The notes: generated by a model not told the origin, from the sequence alone. Shown: positions 49,268 through 58,746, numbered from the stretch's first letter. The stretch is 64,000 nucleotides of DNA from Pseudomonas sp. SLFW (GCF_009905615.1 NZ_JAAAKW010000010.1:163218-227217), one strand, 5' to 3'. A program made the numbers and translations.

Positions 49268-50134
49268 TTGGCAACTACAGACACCGAGGCAGGAACAGCG
49301 GCCTCCGAAATGGCCGACGAAGGTTTCTCCAGAATCGCACTGGGCGTGGAATACAAAGGTTCGCGCTACAGCGGCTGGCAGCGCCAGTCCACCGGCGTGC
49401 TGACCGTTCAGGAAACCCTGGAAAACGCCTTGTCGAAAGTCGCTGATTCGCCAGTTTCCCTGATGTGCGCCGGACGTACCGACGCCGGAGTTCACGCCTG
49501 TGGTCAGGTTGTGCACTTCGACACCCAGGCGGTGCGCACGATGAAAGCCTGGACCATGGGCGCGAACATCAACCTTCCCCACGACATCAGCGTGACGTGG
49601 GCCAAGGAAATGCCTGCGCACTTTCACGCGCGCTTCAAAGCCATCGCCCGACGCTATCGCTACGTGATCTACAACGACCAGATTCGCCCCGCGCATCTGG
49701 GCCAGGAAATCACCTGGAACCACCGTCCGCTGGACGTTGAGCGCATGGCGCTGGCAGCGGAATACCTTGTGGGTACCCACGATTTCAGCGCGTTTCGTGC
49801 CGGCCAATGTCAGGCCAAATCACCGATCAAGCAGCTCCACCACCTGCGCGTCACGCGTCACGGCAAGATGATTGTCATCGACATTCGAGCAAACGCGTTT
49901 TTGCACCACATGGTGCGCAATATCGCGGGCGTGCTGATGACTATCGGGGCAGGGGAACGGCCCATCGAGTGGGCGAAGGAAGTGCTGGAAAGTCGCATTC
50001 GGCGTACGGGGGGTGTCACGGCGCACCCATTCGGCCTCTATCTGGTTCAGGTCGAATACCGCGACGAGTTCCCGTTGCCGGAACGCTACATCGGGCCGCA
50101 CTTTCTTACAGGCTTCTCGGAACTTGGCGGCTGA
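49268..50134 (+). CDS. truA: tRNA pseudouridine(38-40) synthase TruA
   Basis: A pseudouridine synthase acting on positions 38-40 of the tRNA anticodon arm. The catalytic aspartate is Asp72 (counting from the TTG) in CAGRTDAGVHACGQ, 45 residues after the GVEYKG strand as in E. coli TruA. MVRNIAGVLMTIG and HHMVR are also typical. The start is uncertain: the TTG at 49268 (288 residues) follows AGG, while an ATG at 49310 would give 274 residues. The sequence before residue 20 is not conserved in the family, so either is possible. Confidence 0.93.
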   Translation: MATTDTEAGTAASEMADEGFSRIALGVEYKGSRYSGWQRQSTGVLTVQETLENALSKVADSPVSLMCAGRTDAGVHACGQVVHFDTQAVRTMKAWTMGANINLPHDISVTWAKEMPAHFHARFKAIARRYRYVIYNDQIRPAHLGQEITWNHRPLDVERMALAAEYLVGTHDFSAFRAGQCQAKSPIKQLHHLRVTRHGKMIVIDIRANAFLHHMVRNIAGVLMTIGAGERPIEWAKEVLESRIRRTGGVTAHPFGLYLVQVEYRDEFPLPERYIGPHFLTGFSELGG

Positions 50135-50193
50135 CGCCCGGAACAGCATTTGCTACCATCCGTGACTTTCGCAAGGCTTGAGGTATTCACTAC

Positions 50194-50814
50194 ATGTCAG
50201 CCGTTCGCAGCAAGATCTGCGGGATTACCTGCATAGAAGATGCGCTGGCCGCTGTCGATGCGGGAGCCGATGCCATCGGCTTCGTGTTCTACCCCAAGAG
50301 TCCACGGGCCGTCACGGCCGAGCAGGCGCAGGCGATCATCGCCCAATTGCCACCCTTCGTGAGTACCGTCGGGCTGGTCGTCAATGCCGAACGCGAGGCG
50401 CTTAAGGCGCTGCTCGATACCGTCCCGCTTGACCTGATTCAATTCCATGGCGATGAAACCCCCGAACAATGTGAGGGCTACCACCGTCCCTGGATCAAGG
50501 CCCTGCGGGTCCAGGCTGGCGACGACATCGCCGCCAGTTGCGCACTGTACGACAAGGCGAGCGGTATCCTCCTCGACACGTTTGTGGCTGGCGTGCCGGG
50601 TGGCACGGGCGAAACTTTCGACTGGGCATTGATTCCAAAACAGTTGAGCAAACCGATCATTCTGGCGGGTGGATTGACGTCGGCCAATGTGTCCCAGGCG
50701 ATTGCTCAGGTTCGTCCCTATGCCGTGGACGTCAGTGGCGGGGTTGAGAAGTCCAAGGGGCTCAAGGATCACGACAAGATCCGGGCCTTCATGAGTGCGG
50801 TCCACGGGGCCTGA
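50194..50814 (+). CDS. trpF: Phosphoribosylanthranilate isomerase
   Basis: A 206-residue TIM-barrel enzyme of tryptophan synthesis. Conserved features are KICGITCIEDALAAVDAGAD with the catalytic Cys, DLIQFHGDETPE, LLDTFVAGVPGGTGETFDW with the catalytic Asp and PIILAGGLTSANVSQAI followed by DVSGGVE. It precedes accD by 291 bp, a stretch in which I see no gene or strong signal. Confidence 0.95.
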   Translation: MSAVRSKICGITCIEDALAAVDAGADAIGFVFYPKSPRAVTAEQAQAIIAQLPPFVSTVGLVVNAEREALKALLDTVPLDLIQFHGDETPEQCEGYHRPWIKALRVQAGDDIAASCALYDKASGILLDTFVAGVPGGTGETFDWALIPKQLSKPIILAGGLTSANVSQAIAQVRPYAVDVSGGVEKSKGLKDHDKIRAFMSAVHGA

Positions 50815-51105
50815 ACGGTTTTTTCCGGTGGTGATGGCCGCCGATGTGACGACAGACCGGCGGTCGCCGTCCACTACCCTGCGACCACGGTTCGCGGGTC
50901 GCCAAAATTGAACGGGCGAAGACGTGCAAGCGTTTCGCTGTAAGCAGTTGAGGGCAGTGTCGACGAATGTGTCGTGGCAGCAGGTCAGGCGTTGGCGCCG
51001 ATCGTTGCAGGACACTTCGCGACACTGCACACGAATTTAGTTTAAAGGCATGCGCGTGGCTTCGATGCCACTGCGTTCTGGCCACCGGTACTGGAGAAAG
51101 AAAGC

Positions 51106-52026
51106 ATGAGCAACTGGTTGGTAGACAAACTGATCCCTTCGATCATGCGTTCCGAGGTCAAGAAAAGCTCGGTACCTGAGGGCCTGTGGCACAAGTGTCC
51201 GTCTTGCGAGGCGGTGCTTTATCGTCCAGAGCTGGAAAAGACCCTTGACGTCTGTCCGAAGTGCAACCACCACATGCGTATCGACGCCCGCGCGCGCCTG
51301 AACATCTTCCTCGACGTCGAAGGCCGTCAGGAGATCGGTGCCGACCTGGAGCCGGTCGACCGCCTGAAGTTTCGCGACAGCAAGAAGTACAAAGACCGCC
51401 TGACCGCTGCACAAAAGCAGACCGGTGAAAAAGACGCGCTGATTTCCATGAGCGGCACCCTGTTGGGCATGCCGGTCGTGTGCAGTGCCTTCGAATTCTC
51501 ATTCATGGGTGGCTCCATGGGCGCCATCGTCGGTGAGCGCTTCGTGCAGGCCGCCAACTACGCATTGGAAAAACGCTGCCCGATGATCTGCTTCGCGGCG
51601 TCCGGTGGCGCCCGCATGCAGGAAGCGCTGATCTCCCTGATGCAGATGGCCAAGACCTCTGCTGTACTGGCCCGTCTGCGCGAAGAAGGCTTGCCGTTCA
51701 TTTCCGTGCTGACCGACCCGGTCTACGGCGGCGTTTCCGCTAGTCTGGCGATGCTGGGCGACGTGATCGTGGCCGAGCCGAAAGCCCTGATCGGTTTTGC
51801 CGGTCCACGCGTCATTGAGCAGACCGTGCGTGAAAAACTGCCGGAAGGCTTCCAGCGCAGCGAATTCCTTCTGGATCACGGTGCGATCGACATGATCGTT
51901 CACCGTCAGGAGCTGCGTCAGCGTCTGGGTAACTTGCTGGCGCAAATGATGGGTTTGCCGACGCCTAAATTCGTGGCGCCGAAACTTGAGCCGATCGTGG
52001 TGCCCCCTGCACCGGCCAACATATGA
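51106..52026 (+). CDS. accD: Acetyl-CoA carboxylase carboxyltransferase subunit beta
   Basis: A 306-residue beta subunit of the carboxyltransferase that makes malonyl-CoA. The zinc ribbon is Cys31, Cys34, Cys50 and Cys53 (CPSC, CPKC), and the crotonase-like core has CFAASGGARMQEALISLMQM and SVLTDPVYGGVSASLA. In E. coli the zinc ribbon also binds its own mRNA. Start: ATG at 51106 with GGAGAAAG upstream. Its stop overlaps the folC start as ATGA. Confidence 0.97.
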   Translation: MSNWLVDKLIPSIMRSEVKKSSVPEGLWHKCPSCEAVLYRPELEKTLDVCPKCNHHMRIDARARLNIFLDVEGRQEIGADLEPVDRLKFRDSKKYKDRLTAAQKQTGEKDALISMSGTLLGMPVVCSAFEFSFMGGSMGAIVGERFVQAANYALEKRCPMICFAASGGARMQEALISLMQMAKTSAVLARLREEGLPFISVLTDPVYGGVSASLAMLGDVIVAEPKALIGFAGPRVIEQTVREKLPEGFQRSEFLLDHGAIDMIVHRQELRQRLGNLLAQMMGLPTPKFVAPKLEPIVVPPAPANI

Positions 52027-53309
52027 CCGCACGCTCTCTGAGCGACTGGCTCAGCTACCTGGAGCAACTGCATCCGTCGGCCATCGACATGGGTCTGGAG
52101 CGGTCGCGACAGGTGGCGCTGCACATTGGCCTGCGTCGTCCCGCTCCGCGTGTCATCACGGTGACAGGCACCAACGGCAAAGGCTCGACGTGCGCGTTCG
52201 TGGCATCGTTGCTTCAGGCGCAAGGCCTCAAGGTGGGCGTCTACAGCTCGCCACACCTGGTTCGTTACAACGAGCGGGTCCAGGTGCAGGGCGTCGAAGC
52301 CACCGACGAACAGCTGTGCGAAGCATTCGACGTCATCGAGAAGGCGCGGGGTGATATATCCCTGACTTACTTCGAAATGGGCACTCTCGCCGCGTTCTGG
52401 CTGTTCGAGCAGGCGGCGCTGGACGCTGTTGTACTGGAAGTCGGCCTGGGCGGGCGTCTGGATGCGGTGAACCTGATCGACGCCGACATGGCCTTGGTGA
52501 CCAGCATTGGCGTCGATCACGCCGAATGGCTCGGTAACACCCGTGAATCAGTATCGTTCGAAAAGGCCGGCATTTTCCGTGAAGGTCGTCCTGCGCTGTG
52601 CGGTGATATTGACCCGCCGCAGCCATTGCTGGATCAAGCCAGCGCCTTGAAGTGCCCGCTGTCGCTGCGCGGCACTGATTTCGATCTGACCCTCGGTGCA
52701 TCGAGCTGGCACTGGTTCGGCACGGGTGCCGATGGCCAGCGTGTTGAATTGCGCGATCTGCCGCTGCTCGATCTGCCGATGCAGAACGCGGCACTGGCGT
52801 TGCAGGCTTACCTGCTGCTGGGCTTGCCTTGGCAGGAGGCGTCGATCCGCCAGGCGCTATCGAATACGCAAGTGACCGGGCGTCTGGATCGCCGTTCGTT
52901 CGAATGGCAAGGCAAGCCGCTGCACGTCCTGCTTGATGTGGGTCACAACCCGCACGCGGCGGTGTTCCTCGCCCAGCGTTTGAATCAACGTCCGATCAAA
53001 GGCAAGCGTCTGGCGGTATTCGGCCTGCTCAACGACAAGGACGTGGACGGCGTGTTGAGCGAGCTGACCGCCTGTTTCGAAAGCTGGGCCGTGGCGCCGT
53101 TGCCAACCCCGCGCAGTCGCTCGGCACAAGAGATTGCCGAGGCATTACAGAACCTTGGCGCGGTCGTGACGTCCTACCCCAGTGTTGCGCAGGCGCTTGA
53201 AGCGCAGTGCGCTCACGCCACGGCTGACGACGAAATCGTTCTGTTCGGGTCTTTTTATTGCGTAGCCGAGGCCCTGGAATGGCTTGCTGGCGCGTCACGG
53301 AGGAAGTGA
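52023..53309 (+). CDS. folC: Bifunctional folylpolyglutamate synthase/dihydrofolate synthase
   Basis: A 428-residue Mur-ligase-like enzyme that adds glutamate to dihydropteroate and folates. The ATP loop is TGTNGKGSTCAF (about residues 41-52). YSSPHLVRYNERV, FEMGTLAAFWLFE and LGGRLDAVN are family motifs, and the C-terminal domain has LLDVGHNPHAA. ATGA overlap with accD; dedD starts 3 bp after its stop. Confidence 0.96.
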   Translation: MTARSLSDWLSYLEQLHPSAIDMGLERSRQVALHIGLRRPAPRVITVTGTNGKGSTCAFVASLLQAQGLKVGVYSSPHLVRYNERVQVQGVEATDEQLCEAFDVIEKARGDISLTYFEMGTLAAFWLFEQAALDAVVLEVGLGGRLDAVNLIDADMALVTSIGVDHAEWLGNTRESVSFEKAGIFREGRPALCGDIDPPQPLLDQASALKCPLSLRGTDFDLTLGASSWHWFGTGADGQRVELRDLPLLDLPMQNAALALQAYLLLGLPWQEASIRQALSNTQVTGRLDRRSFEWQGKPLHVLLDVGHNPHAAVFLAQRLNQRPIKGKRLAVFGLLNDKDVDGVLSELTACFESWAVAPLPTPRSRSAQEIAEALQNLGAVVTSYPSVAQALEAQCAHATADDEIVLFGSFYCVAEALEWLAGASRRK

Positions 53310-53312
53310 CAC

Positions 53313-53996
53313 ATGGCTTTGCTGGATAAGGCGTACAAGCAGCGGATGGTCGGTGCCTTGGTATTGATTGCCATTGCGGTGATTTTTCTGCCGATGCTGT
53401 TTTCGCGTCAGGATGAAGCACGCCATGTACAGGTGGACGCCCCGGCGGCACCTCAAGCGCCTGCCGCTGCGCAGATTAAGGTTGACCCGGTGGCGGTGCC
53501 CGAGCAGCAGCCGCTGCCGCAGGAGCCGGTGCCGAGCGACGAAGAATTGGCTCAGCCCACGCAACCGGTCAATCAGCAGCCGCCTTCGATGCCGATCGCT
53601 CCGGCGCCCACCAAGCCTGCGCCGCAATCCAAGCCTGCGCCTGCTGCAAAACCGGCTGCTCCGGCGCCTGCACCAGCCCCCGCAAAAGCAACTGTTCCAG
53701 CACCTGCCGCGCCACCTGCACTGGCTCAGGACACCAACCGAGTCGACGCGAACGGTCTTTCCATCACCTGGGCTGTCCAAGTGGCCAGCCTGTCGAACCG
53801 GGCGAACGCCGACGCATTGCAGAAAACGTTGCGCACCCAAGGCTACAACGCGTACATCCGGACGTCGGATGGCGTGAATCGTGTCTTCGTCGGGCCGTTG
53901 ATCGAGCGCGCCGAAGCCGACCGCCTGCGCGACCAGCTCGACAAGCAGCAGAAGCTCAAGGGTATCGTGGTGCGCTTTCAGCCCGAGCATAAATAA
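53313..53996 (+). CDS. dedD: SPOR domain protein DedD
   Basis: A 227-residue bitopic membrane protein. One membrane helix near residues 13-30 (GALVLIAIAVIFLPMLFS), a long Pro/Ala/Gln-rich periplasmic linker (residues about 40-145), then a SPOR domain (WAVQVASLSNRANADALQKT to the end) that binds denuded septal peptidoglycan. DedD localises to the division site in E. coli. The gene lies between folC and cvpA, as in E. coli. Confidence 0.92.
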   Translation: MALLDKAYKQRMVGALVLIAIAVIFLPMLFSRQDEARHVQVDAPAAPQAPAAAQIKVDPVAVPEQQPLPQEPVPSDEELAQPTQPVNQQPPSMPIAPAPTKPAPQSKPAPAAKPAAPAPAPAPAKATVPAPAAPPALAQDTNRVDANGLSITWAVQVASLSNRANADALQKTLRTQGYNAYIRTSDGVNRVFVGPLIERAEADRLRDQLDKQQKLKGIVVRFQPEHK

Positions 53997-54008
53997 GAGG
54001 CAGGTTTC

Positions 54009-54031
54009 GCGCGAAGCCTCAAGCTTCGCGC
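54009..54031 (+). other. Perfect 9-bp hairpin after dedD
   Basis: GCGCGAAGC, loop CTCAA, GCTTCGCGC lies 13 bp past the dedD stop. No T-run follows. It may be a repeat fragment or an mRNA-stabilising hairpin. Confidence 0.5.
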
Positions 54032-54137
54032 TCAGACCCCATCGTTTGTCTTAATTGCCGCCCACCCACAATCCCTGCTTACCGCCGGGCGAGCGCTCTG
54101 CTAAAATGCGCCGCCTCATCAGTCTGTAGGCTGCAAC

Positions 54138-54725
54138 GTGTCATTTACTCCGGTTGACTGGGCGATCATTGCGATTGTCGCCATCTCCGCTTTGATCAGT
54201 CTCAAGCGCGGCTTCGTCAAAGAAGCACTGTCCTTGCTGACCTGGATCATCGCAGGTGCCGTAGCCTGGATGTTTGGCGGTTCGCTGGCCCAGTATCTGG
54301 TCAATTACATCGAAACACCTTCGGCGCGCGTGATTGCGGGCTGCACCATTCTTTTCGTCGCCACACTCTTGGTCGGCGCCATGGTCAACTTTCTTATCGG
54401 GGAACTGATTCGCGTCACCGGCCTGTCCGGGACCGATCGTTTTCTGGGCATGGTCTTCGGCGCCGCGCGCGGAGGCCTGCTGGTTGTGGTTGCGGTCGGG
54501 CTGTTGAGCCTGGGCCCGGTGCAACAGGATCAATGGTGGCAGCAGTCCAGATTGCTGCCGCAGTTCGTAATGGTCGCTGACTGGTCGAAAAACCTGATTC
54601 TCGGGATGTCCAGCAAGTGGCTCGCCAGCGGGATCAGCGTACCTGTTGATATCCCGTTCAAGGATCAACTCCTGCCGTCGGTAACGCCGCAGGATGTGAT
54701 CGGTAAATCCAGTTCCACTAAGTAG
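54138..54725 (+). CDS. cvpA: Colicin V production family membrane protein CvpA
   Basis: A 195-residue inner-membrane protein with four predicted helices, starting WAIIAIVAISALISLKRGFV and including IIAGAVAWMFGGSLAQYL and GMVFGAARGGLLVVVAVGLL. CvpA contributes to envelope homeostasis, and its molecular role is unsettled. Start: GTG at 54138 (MSFTPVDWAI). An extended -10 (TGCTAAAAT, ending at 54107) lies just upstream. Followed by purF 12 bp later, the usual cvpA-purF operon. Confidence 0.92.
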   Translation: MSFTPVDWAIIAIVAISALISLKRGFVKEALSLLTWIIAGAVAWMFGGSLAQYLVNYIETPSARVIAGCTILFVATLLVGAMVNFLIGELIRVTGLSGTDRFLGMVFGAARGGLLVVVAVGLLSLGPVQQDQWWQQSRLLPQFVMVADWSKNLILGMSSKWLASGISVPVDIPFKDQLLPSVTPQDVIGKSSSTK

Positions 54726-54737
54726 GGGTTGTGTCGC

Positions 54738-56246
54738 ATGTGTGGCATCGTCGGTATCGTCGGCAAGTCGAACGTCAATCAGGCGCTGTATGACGCGCTC
54801 ACCGTCCTCCAGCACCGCGGCCAGGACGCTGCCGGTATCGTGACCAGCCATGATGGCCGGTTGTTCCTGCGCAAGGACAACGGTCTGGTTCGTGATGTGT
54901 TCCATCAGCGCCATATGCAGCGCCTGGTCGGACACATGGGCATCGGTCACGTACGTTATCCAACCGCGGGCAGCTCGACGTCGGCCGAAGCCCAGCCGTT
55001 CTACGTCAACTCGCCGTACGGCATCACCCTGGCGCACAACGGTAACCTGACCAACGTCGAGCAACTGGCCAAGGAAATTTACGAATCCGACCTGCGCCAC
55101 GTCAACACCAACTCCGACTCGGAAGTGTTGCTCAACGTCTTCGCTCACGAGCTGGCCGTGCGCGGCAAGCTGCAGCCGACCGAAGAAGACATCTTCGCCG
55201 CCGTCACCGACGTGCATAACCGTTGCCGCGGTGGCTACGCGGTCGTGGCCATGATCACCGGTTACGGCATCGTCGGTTTCCGCGACCCGGACGCCATCCG
55301 CCCGATCGTGTTCGGCCAGCGTCACACCGATGAAGGCGTCGAGTACATGATCGCCTCGGAAAGCGTTGCGCTGGACGTGCTGGGTTTCACCCTGATCCGT
55401 GATCTGGCTCCGGGCGAAGCCGTGTACATCACCGAAGACGGCAAGCTGCACACCCGTCAGTGCGCGACCAATCCGAAATACGCGCCGTGCATTTTCGAAC
55501 ATGTCTATCTGGCGCGTCCGGACTCGATCATCGACGGCATCTCGGTCTACAAGGCGCGTCTGCGCATGGGCGAGAAGCTGGCTGACAAGATCCTGCGCGA
55601 ACGCCCTGAGCACGACATCGACGTGGTCATCCCGATTCCGGACACCAGCCGCACCGCCGCGCTGGAGTTGGCGAACCACCTGGGCGTGAAATTCCGCGAA
55701 GGCTTCGTCAAGAACCGTTACATCGGCCGTACCTTCATCATGCCGGGCCAGGCGGCGCGGAAAAAATCCGTACGCCAGAAGCTCAACGCCATCGAGCTGG
55801 AGTTCCGTGGCAAGAACGTGATGCTGGTCGACGACTCGATCGTACGCGGGACTACCTGCAAACAGATCATCCAGATGGCCCGTGAAGCCGGCGCCAAGAA
55901 CGTCTATTTCTGTTCTGCGGCCCCGGCCGTGCGCTTCCCTAACGTCTACGGCATCGACATGCCGAGTGCCCACGAGCTGATCGCTCACAACCGTTCCACC
56001 CAGGACGTGGCCGACCTCATCGGTGCCGACTGGCTGGTCTATCAGGACCTGACGGACCTGATCGAGGCGGTGAGTGGCAGCAAAAAGATCAAGATCGACA
56101 ACTTCGATTGCTCGGTCTTCGACGGCAAGTACGTGACCGGTGACATCGACGAGCATTACCTGAACAAGATCGAACAGGCGCGTAACGACGCTTCCAAGGT
56201 CAAGACTCAGGCTGTGAGTGCGATCATCGATCTGTACAACAACTAA
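54738..56246 (+). CDS. purF: Amidophosphoribosyltransferase
   Basis: A 502-residue enzyme for the first committed step of purine synthesis. Start at ATG 54738 places the glutaminase nucleophile as Cys2 (MCGIVGIVGKS) after processing of Met1; the GTG nine bases upstream was rejected. The PRPP site is NVMLVDDSIVRGTTCKQI. RPDSIIDGISVYKARLRMG is also typical. AGTAGGGG precedes the start. Regulation by PurR is known in E. coli, but no clear operator was recognised here. Confidence 0.97.
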   Translation: MCGIVGIVGKSNVNQALYDALTVLQHRGQDAAGIVTSHDGRLFLRKDNGLVRDVFHQRHMQRLVGHMGIGHVRYPTAGSSTSAEAQPFYVNSPYGITLAHNGNLTNVEQLAKEIYESDLRHVNTNSDSEVLLNVFAHELAVRGKLQPTEEDIFAAVTDVHNRCRGGYAVVAMITGYGIVGFRDPDAIRPIVFGQRHTDEGVEYMIASESVALDVLGFTLIRDLAPGEAVYITEDGKLHTRQCATNPKYAPCIFEHVYLARPDSIIDGISVYKARLRMGEKLADKILRERPEHDIDVVIPIPDTSRTAALELANHLGVKFREGFVKNRYIGRTFIMPGQAARKKSVRQKLNAIELEFRGKNVMLVDDSIVRGTTCKQIIQMAREAGAKNVYFCSAAPAVRFPNVYGIDMPSAHELIAHNRSTQDVADLIGADWLVYQDLTDLIEAVSGSKKIKIDNFDCSVFDGKYVTGDIDEHYLNKIEQARNDASKVKTQAVSAIIDLYNN

Positions 56247-56267
56247 TTCAGACAAGGAGTAGGCGGC

Positions 56268-57479
56268 ATGACTCAGCAATGGGATGCCGGTCGACTGGAC
56301 AGCGATCTGGAAGGCGTGGGTTTCGACACCCTCGCCGTACGCGCTGGTCAGCACCGTACGCCGGAGAGCGAACACAGCGATCCACTGTTTTTCACTTCCA
56401 GCTACGTGTTCCGCACGGCAGCCGATGCGGCCGCGACGTTTGCGGGCGAGCAGCCGGGTAACGTCTATTCGCGCTACACCAACCCAACGGTGCACTCCTT
56501 CGAAGAGCGCATCGCGGCGCTCGAAGGGGGGGAGCAGGCGGTGGCGACGTCCACTGGCATGTCGGCGATCCTCGCGACCGTGATGAGTCTGTGCAGCGCA
56601 GGCGATCACGTGCTGGTGTCGAAGAGCGTGTTCGGTTCGACCATCAGCCTGTTCGAGAAGTATTTCAAACGCTTTGGTGTTCAGGTCGATTACGTCCCGC
56701 TGGCCGAATTGTCCGGCTGGGACGCGGCGATCAAGCCCAACACCAAATTGCTGTTCGTCGAGTCGCCGTCCAACCCGCTTGCCGAGCTGGTGGACATCGC
56801 GGCACTGGCTGAAATCGCGCATGCCAAAGGCGCGATGCTGGTGGTCGACAACTGTTTCTGCACCCCGGCCTTGCAGCAGCCGCTGCGCATGGGCGCGGAC
56901 GTGGTGGTGCATTCGGCCACTAAATTCATCGACGGCCAGGGCCGTGCGATGGGGGGCGTGGTCGTCGGTCGCAGCGAGCAGATGAAAGAGGTCGTCGGCT
57001 TCCTTCGTACCGCAGGCCCGAGCCTGAGCCCGTTCAACGCCTGGCTGTTTCTCAAGGGTCTCGAAACCCTGAACATCCGCATGCGTGCCCACTGCCAGAG
57101 CGCCCTTGAGCTGGCGCAATGGCTGGAGCAGCAGGACGGTATCGAGAAGGTGCATTACGCCGGTCTCGAAAGCCATCCGCAGCATGACTTGGCCAAGCGT
57201 CAGCAGAAGGCGTTTGGCGCCGTGGTCAGCTTCGAAGTCAAAGGCGGCAAAGAGGGCGCCTGGCGCTTCATTGATGCCACACGCCTGATTTCGATCACGG
57301 CCAACCTGGGCGACACCAAGACCACGATCACTCACCCGAGCACCACGTCCCACGGCCGTTTGTCGCCGGCGGAGCGTGAAGCAGCGGGCATTCGCGACAG
57401 CCTGATCCGCGTGGCGGTGGGTCTGGAAGATGTGGCCGACCTCAAGGCCGATCTGGCGCGTGGCCTGGCCGCGTTGTGA
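56268..57479 (+). CDS. metZ: O-succinylhomoserine sulfhydrylase
   Basis: A 403-residue PLP enzyme of the Cys/Met metabolism family, making homocysteine directly from O-succinylhomoserine and sulfide. The PLP lysine lies in HSATKFIDGQGRAMGG, and the cofactor-binding region has YSRYTNPTVHSFEERIAALE. Pseudomonas uses MetZ as its direct sulfhydrylation route, so it receives sulfide from the assimilation pathway fed by genes such as those at the left of the window. Start: ATG at 56268 with AAGGAG upstream. Confidence 0.95.
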   Translation: MTQQWDAGRLDSDLEGVGFDTLAVRAGQHRTPESEHSDPLFFTSSYVFRTAADAAATFAGEQPGNVYSRYTNPTVHSFEERIAALEGGEQAVATSTGMSAILATVMSLCSAGDHVLVSKSVFGSTISLFEKYFKRFGVQVDYVPLAELSGWDAAIKPNTKLLFVESPSNPLAELVDIAALAEIAHAKGAMLVVDNCFCTPALQQPLRMGADVVVHSATKFIDGQGRAMGGVVVGRSEQMKEVVGFLRTAGPSLSPFNAWLFLKGLETLNIRMRAHCQSALELAQWLEQQDGIEKVHYAGLESHPQHDLAKRQQKAFGAVVSFEVKGGKEGAWRFIDATRLISITANLGDTKTTITHPSTTSHGRLSPAEREAAGIRDSLIRVAVGLEDVADLKADLARGLAAL

Positions 57480-57482
57480 GTG

Positions 57483-58268
57483 ATGCCTGTGAATGAGTTA
57501 GTGGTGGAAGCCGCCGGTGTGCACAACGGCCGCGTTGCCTTGGTGACAGGCGCCGCGCGGGGAATCGGGTTGGGCATCGCCGCCTGGCTGATCACTGAGG
57601 GTTGGCAGGTCGTGCTGACGGATGTCGATCGGCAGCGCGGCGACGCGGTGGCGGGTGTGCTGGGTGAAAACGCGTCGTTCATCGGCATGGATGTGTCCAG
57701 TGAAGATCAGGTCGCCAGTGGCGTCGCTGAAATACTGGGCATGTTTGGTCGCCTGGACGCGCTGGTCTGCAACGCGGCCGTGGCCGACCCTCGCAATACG
57801 GTGCTGGAAAGCCTCGATCTGGCCCACTGGAACCGTGTGCTGGCGGTGAACCTGACCGGCCCTATGCTGCTCGCCAAGCACTGTGCCCCGTATTTGCGTG
57901 CCCACGGTGGCAGCATCGTCAACCTCAGTTCAACGCGGGCGCGACAATCCGAGCCGGACACCGAGGCGTACGCCGCGAGCAAGGGCGGTCTGCTGGCGCT
58001 GACTCATGCGCTGGCGATGAGTCTTGGCCCACAGGTACGGGTCAATGCCGTGAGCCCCGGCTGGATCGACGCCCGTGACCCTTCCAGGCGCCGTGCCGAG
58101 CCGCTATCCGACGCCGATCACGCGCAGCATCCGGCGGGCAGGGTAGGGACGGTGGAAGACGTGGCCGCGACCGTGGCGTGGTTGTTGTCGAAGAACGCCG
58201 GTTTCGTGACCGGGCAGGAGTTTGTGGTCGACGGTGGCATGAGCAAGAAGATGATCTACGTTGAGTGA
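57483..58268 (+). CDS. Short-chain dehydrogenase/reductase
   Basis: A 261-residue classical SDR. The cofactor loop is TGAARGIGLGIA (residues about 22-33), the structural NAA motif is CNAAVADP, and the catalytic motif is YAASKGG with an upstream Ser in NLSST. Start: ATG at 57483, 3 bp after the metZ stop; a GTG directly before it (57480) is equally in frame. The metZ-SDR pair is conserved in Pseudomonas (PA3107-PA3106). Substrate unknown; it may be an oxidoreductase unrelated to methionine. Confidence 0.88.
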   Translation: MPVNELVVEAAGVHNGRVALVTGAARGIGLGIAAWLITEGWQVVLTDVDRQRGDAVAGVLGENASFIGMDVSSEDQVASGVAEILGMFGRLDALVCNAAVADPRNTVLESLDLAHWNRVLAVNLTGPMLLAKHCAPYLRAHGGSIVNLSSTRARQSEPDTEAYAASKGGLLALTHALAMSLGPQVRVNAVSPGWIDARDPSRRRAEPLSDADHAQHPAGRVGTVEDVAATVAWLLSKNAGFVTGQEFVVDGGMSKKMIYVE

Positions 58269-58271
58269 GGC

Positions 58272-58375
58272 AGCTGCGAGCTTCAAGCTGCAAGCCTCAA
58301 GTGAAAAGCGGACCTCAGCGTTCGCTTTTTTGCTTTTAACTTCCCGCTTGAAGCTTGCAGCTCAAAACTGCTTTT
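58272..58375. repeat. Palindromic repeat with GCTTCAAGCTGCAAGC arms
   Basis: Arms CAGCTGCGAGCTTCAAGCTG and GCTTGAAGCTTGCAGCTC form a long imperfect inverted repeat. In its centre AAAAGCG pairs with CGCTTTT and is followed by T-rich sequence, so it may also act as the terminator of the metZ-SDR unit. Repeats rich in AGCTTCAAGCTGCAAGC are common in Pseudomonas genomes. Confidence 0.65.
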
Positions 58376-58398
58376 TAAAAAAAACTTCAATCAGGCTA

Positions 58399-58427
58399 TT
58401 GACTTAGGTTCGGCACCTGCGTAAATT
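58399..58427 (+). promoter_or_regulatory. Sigma-70 promoter of the tRNA cluster
   Basis: TTGACT (58399-58404) and TAAATT (58422-58427) are 17 bp apart, 22 bp before tRNA-Val. The sequence after the -10 is GC-rich (TCGCGGCC), the type of discriminator associated with stringent control of stable RNA genes. Confidence 0.7.
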
Positions 58428-58448
58428 TCGCGGCCTCAGCGAAGCAAA

Positions 58449-58524
58449 GGGTGATTAGCTCAGCCGGGAGAGCATCTGCCTTACAAGCAGAGGGTCGGCG
58501 GTTCGATCCCGTCATCACCCACCA
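58449..58524 (+). tRNA. tRNA-Val (anticodon TAC)
   Basis: A 76-nt cloverleaf including an encoded CCA end. Acceptor GGGTGAT pairs with ATCACCC, the D arm reads TAGCTCAGCCGGGAGAGC, the anticodon stem is TCTGC/GCAGA around loop CTTACAA, and the T arm has GGTTCGATCC. The anticodon UAC decodes valine. Confidence 0.97.
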
Positions 58525-58590
58525 TCGTTGAGAAGTTTTAAAGCACGCTGAAGGCTACTGAGATTCAGCAGGACGAAAGTCCACCACTGC

Positions 58591-58667
58591 GCAGCGGTAG
58601 TTCAGTCGGTTAGAATACCGGCCTGTCACGCCGGGGGTCGCGGGTTCGAGTCCCGTCCGCTGCGCCA
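58591..58667 (+). tRNA. tRNA-Asp (anticodon GTC), copy 1
   Basis: A 77-nt tRNA with encoded CCA. Acceptor GCAGCGG pairs with CCGCTGC, with G as discriminator. The anticodon loop CTGTCAC gives GUC for aspartate, and the T arm has GGTTCGAGTCC. It lies 66 bp after tRNA-Val, probably on the same transcript. Confidence 0.97.
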
Positions 58668-58746
58668 TATTTTCCAGATCAGACTTCCGAGTCTGGTTTG
58701 AGATTGAAAGCAAAGGCCTTCGATCAGTGTTATACGAAACACGTAC

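Noticed and set aside
54141..57353. A 1070-codon minus-strand open frame spanning cvpA, purF and metZ
   Set aside because: It crosses three well-supported genes and their gaps, with His/Gln/Arg-rich composition typical of antisense frames in GC-rich DNA and no family motifs.
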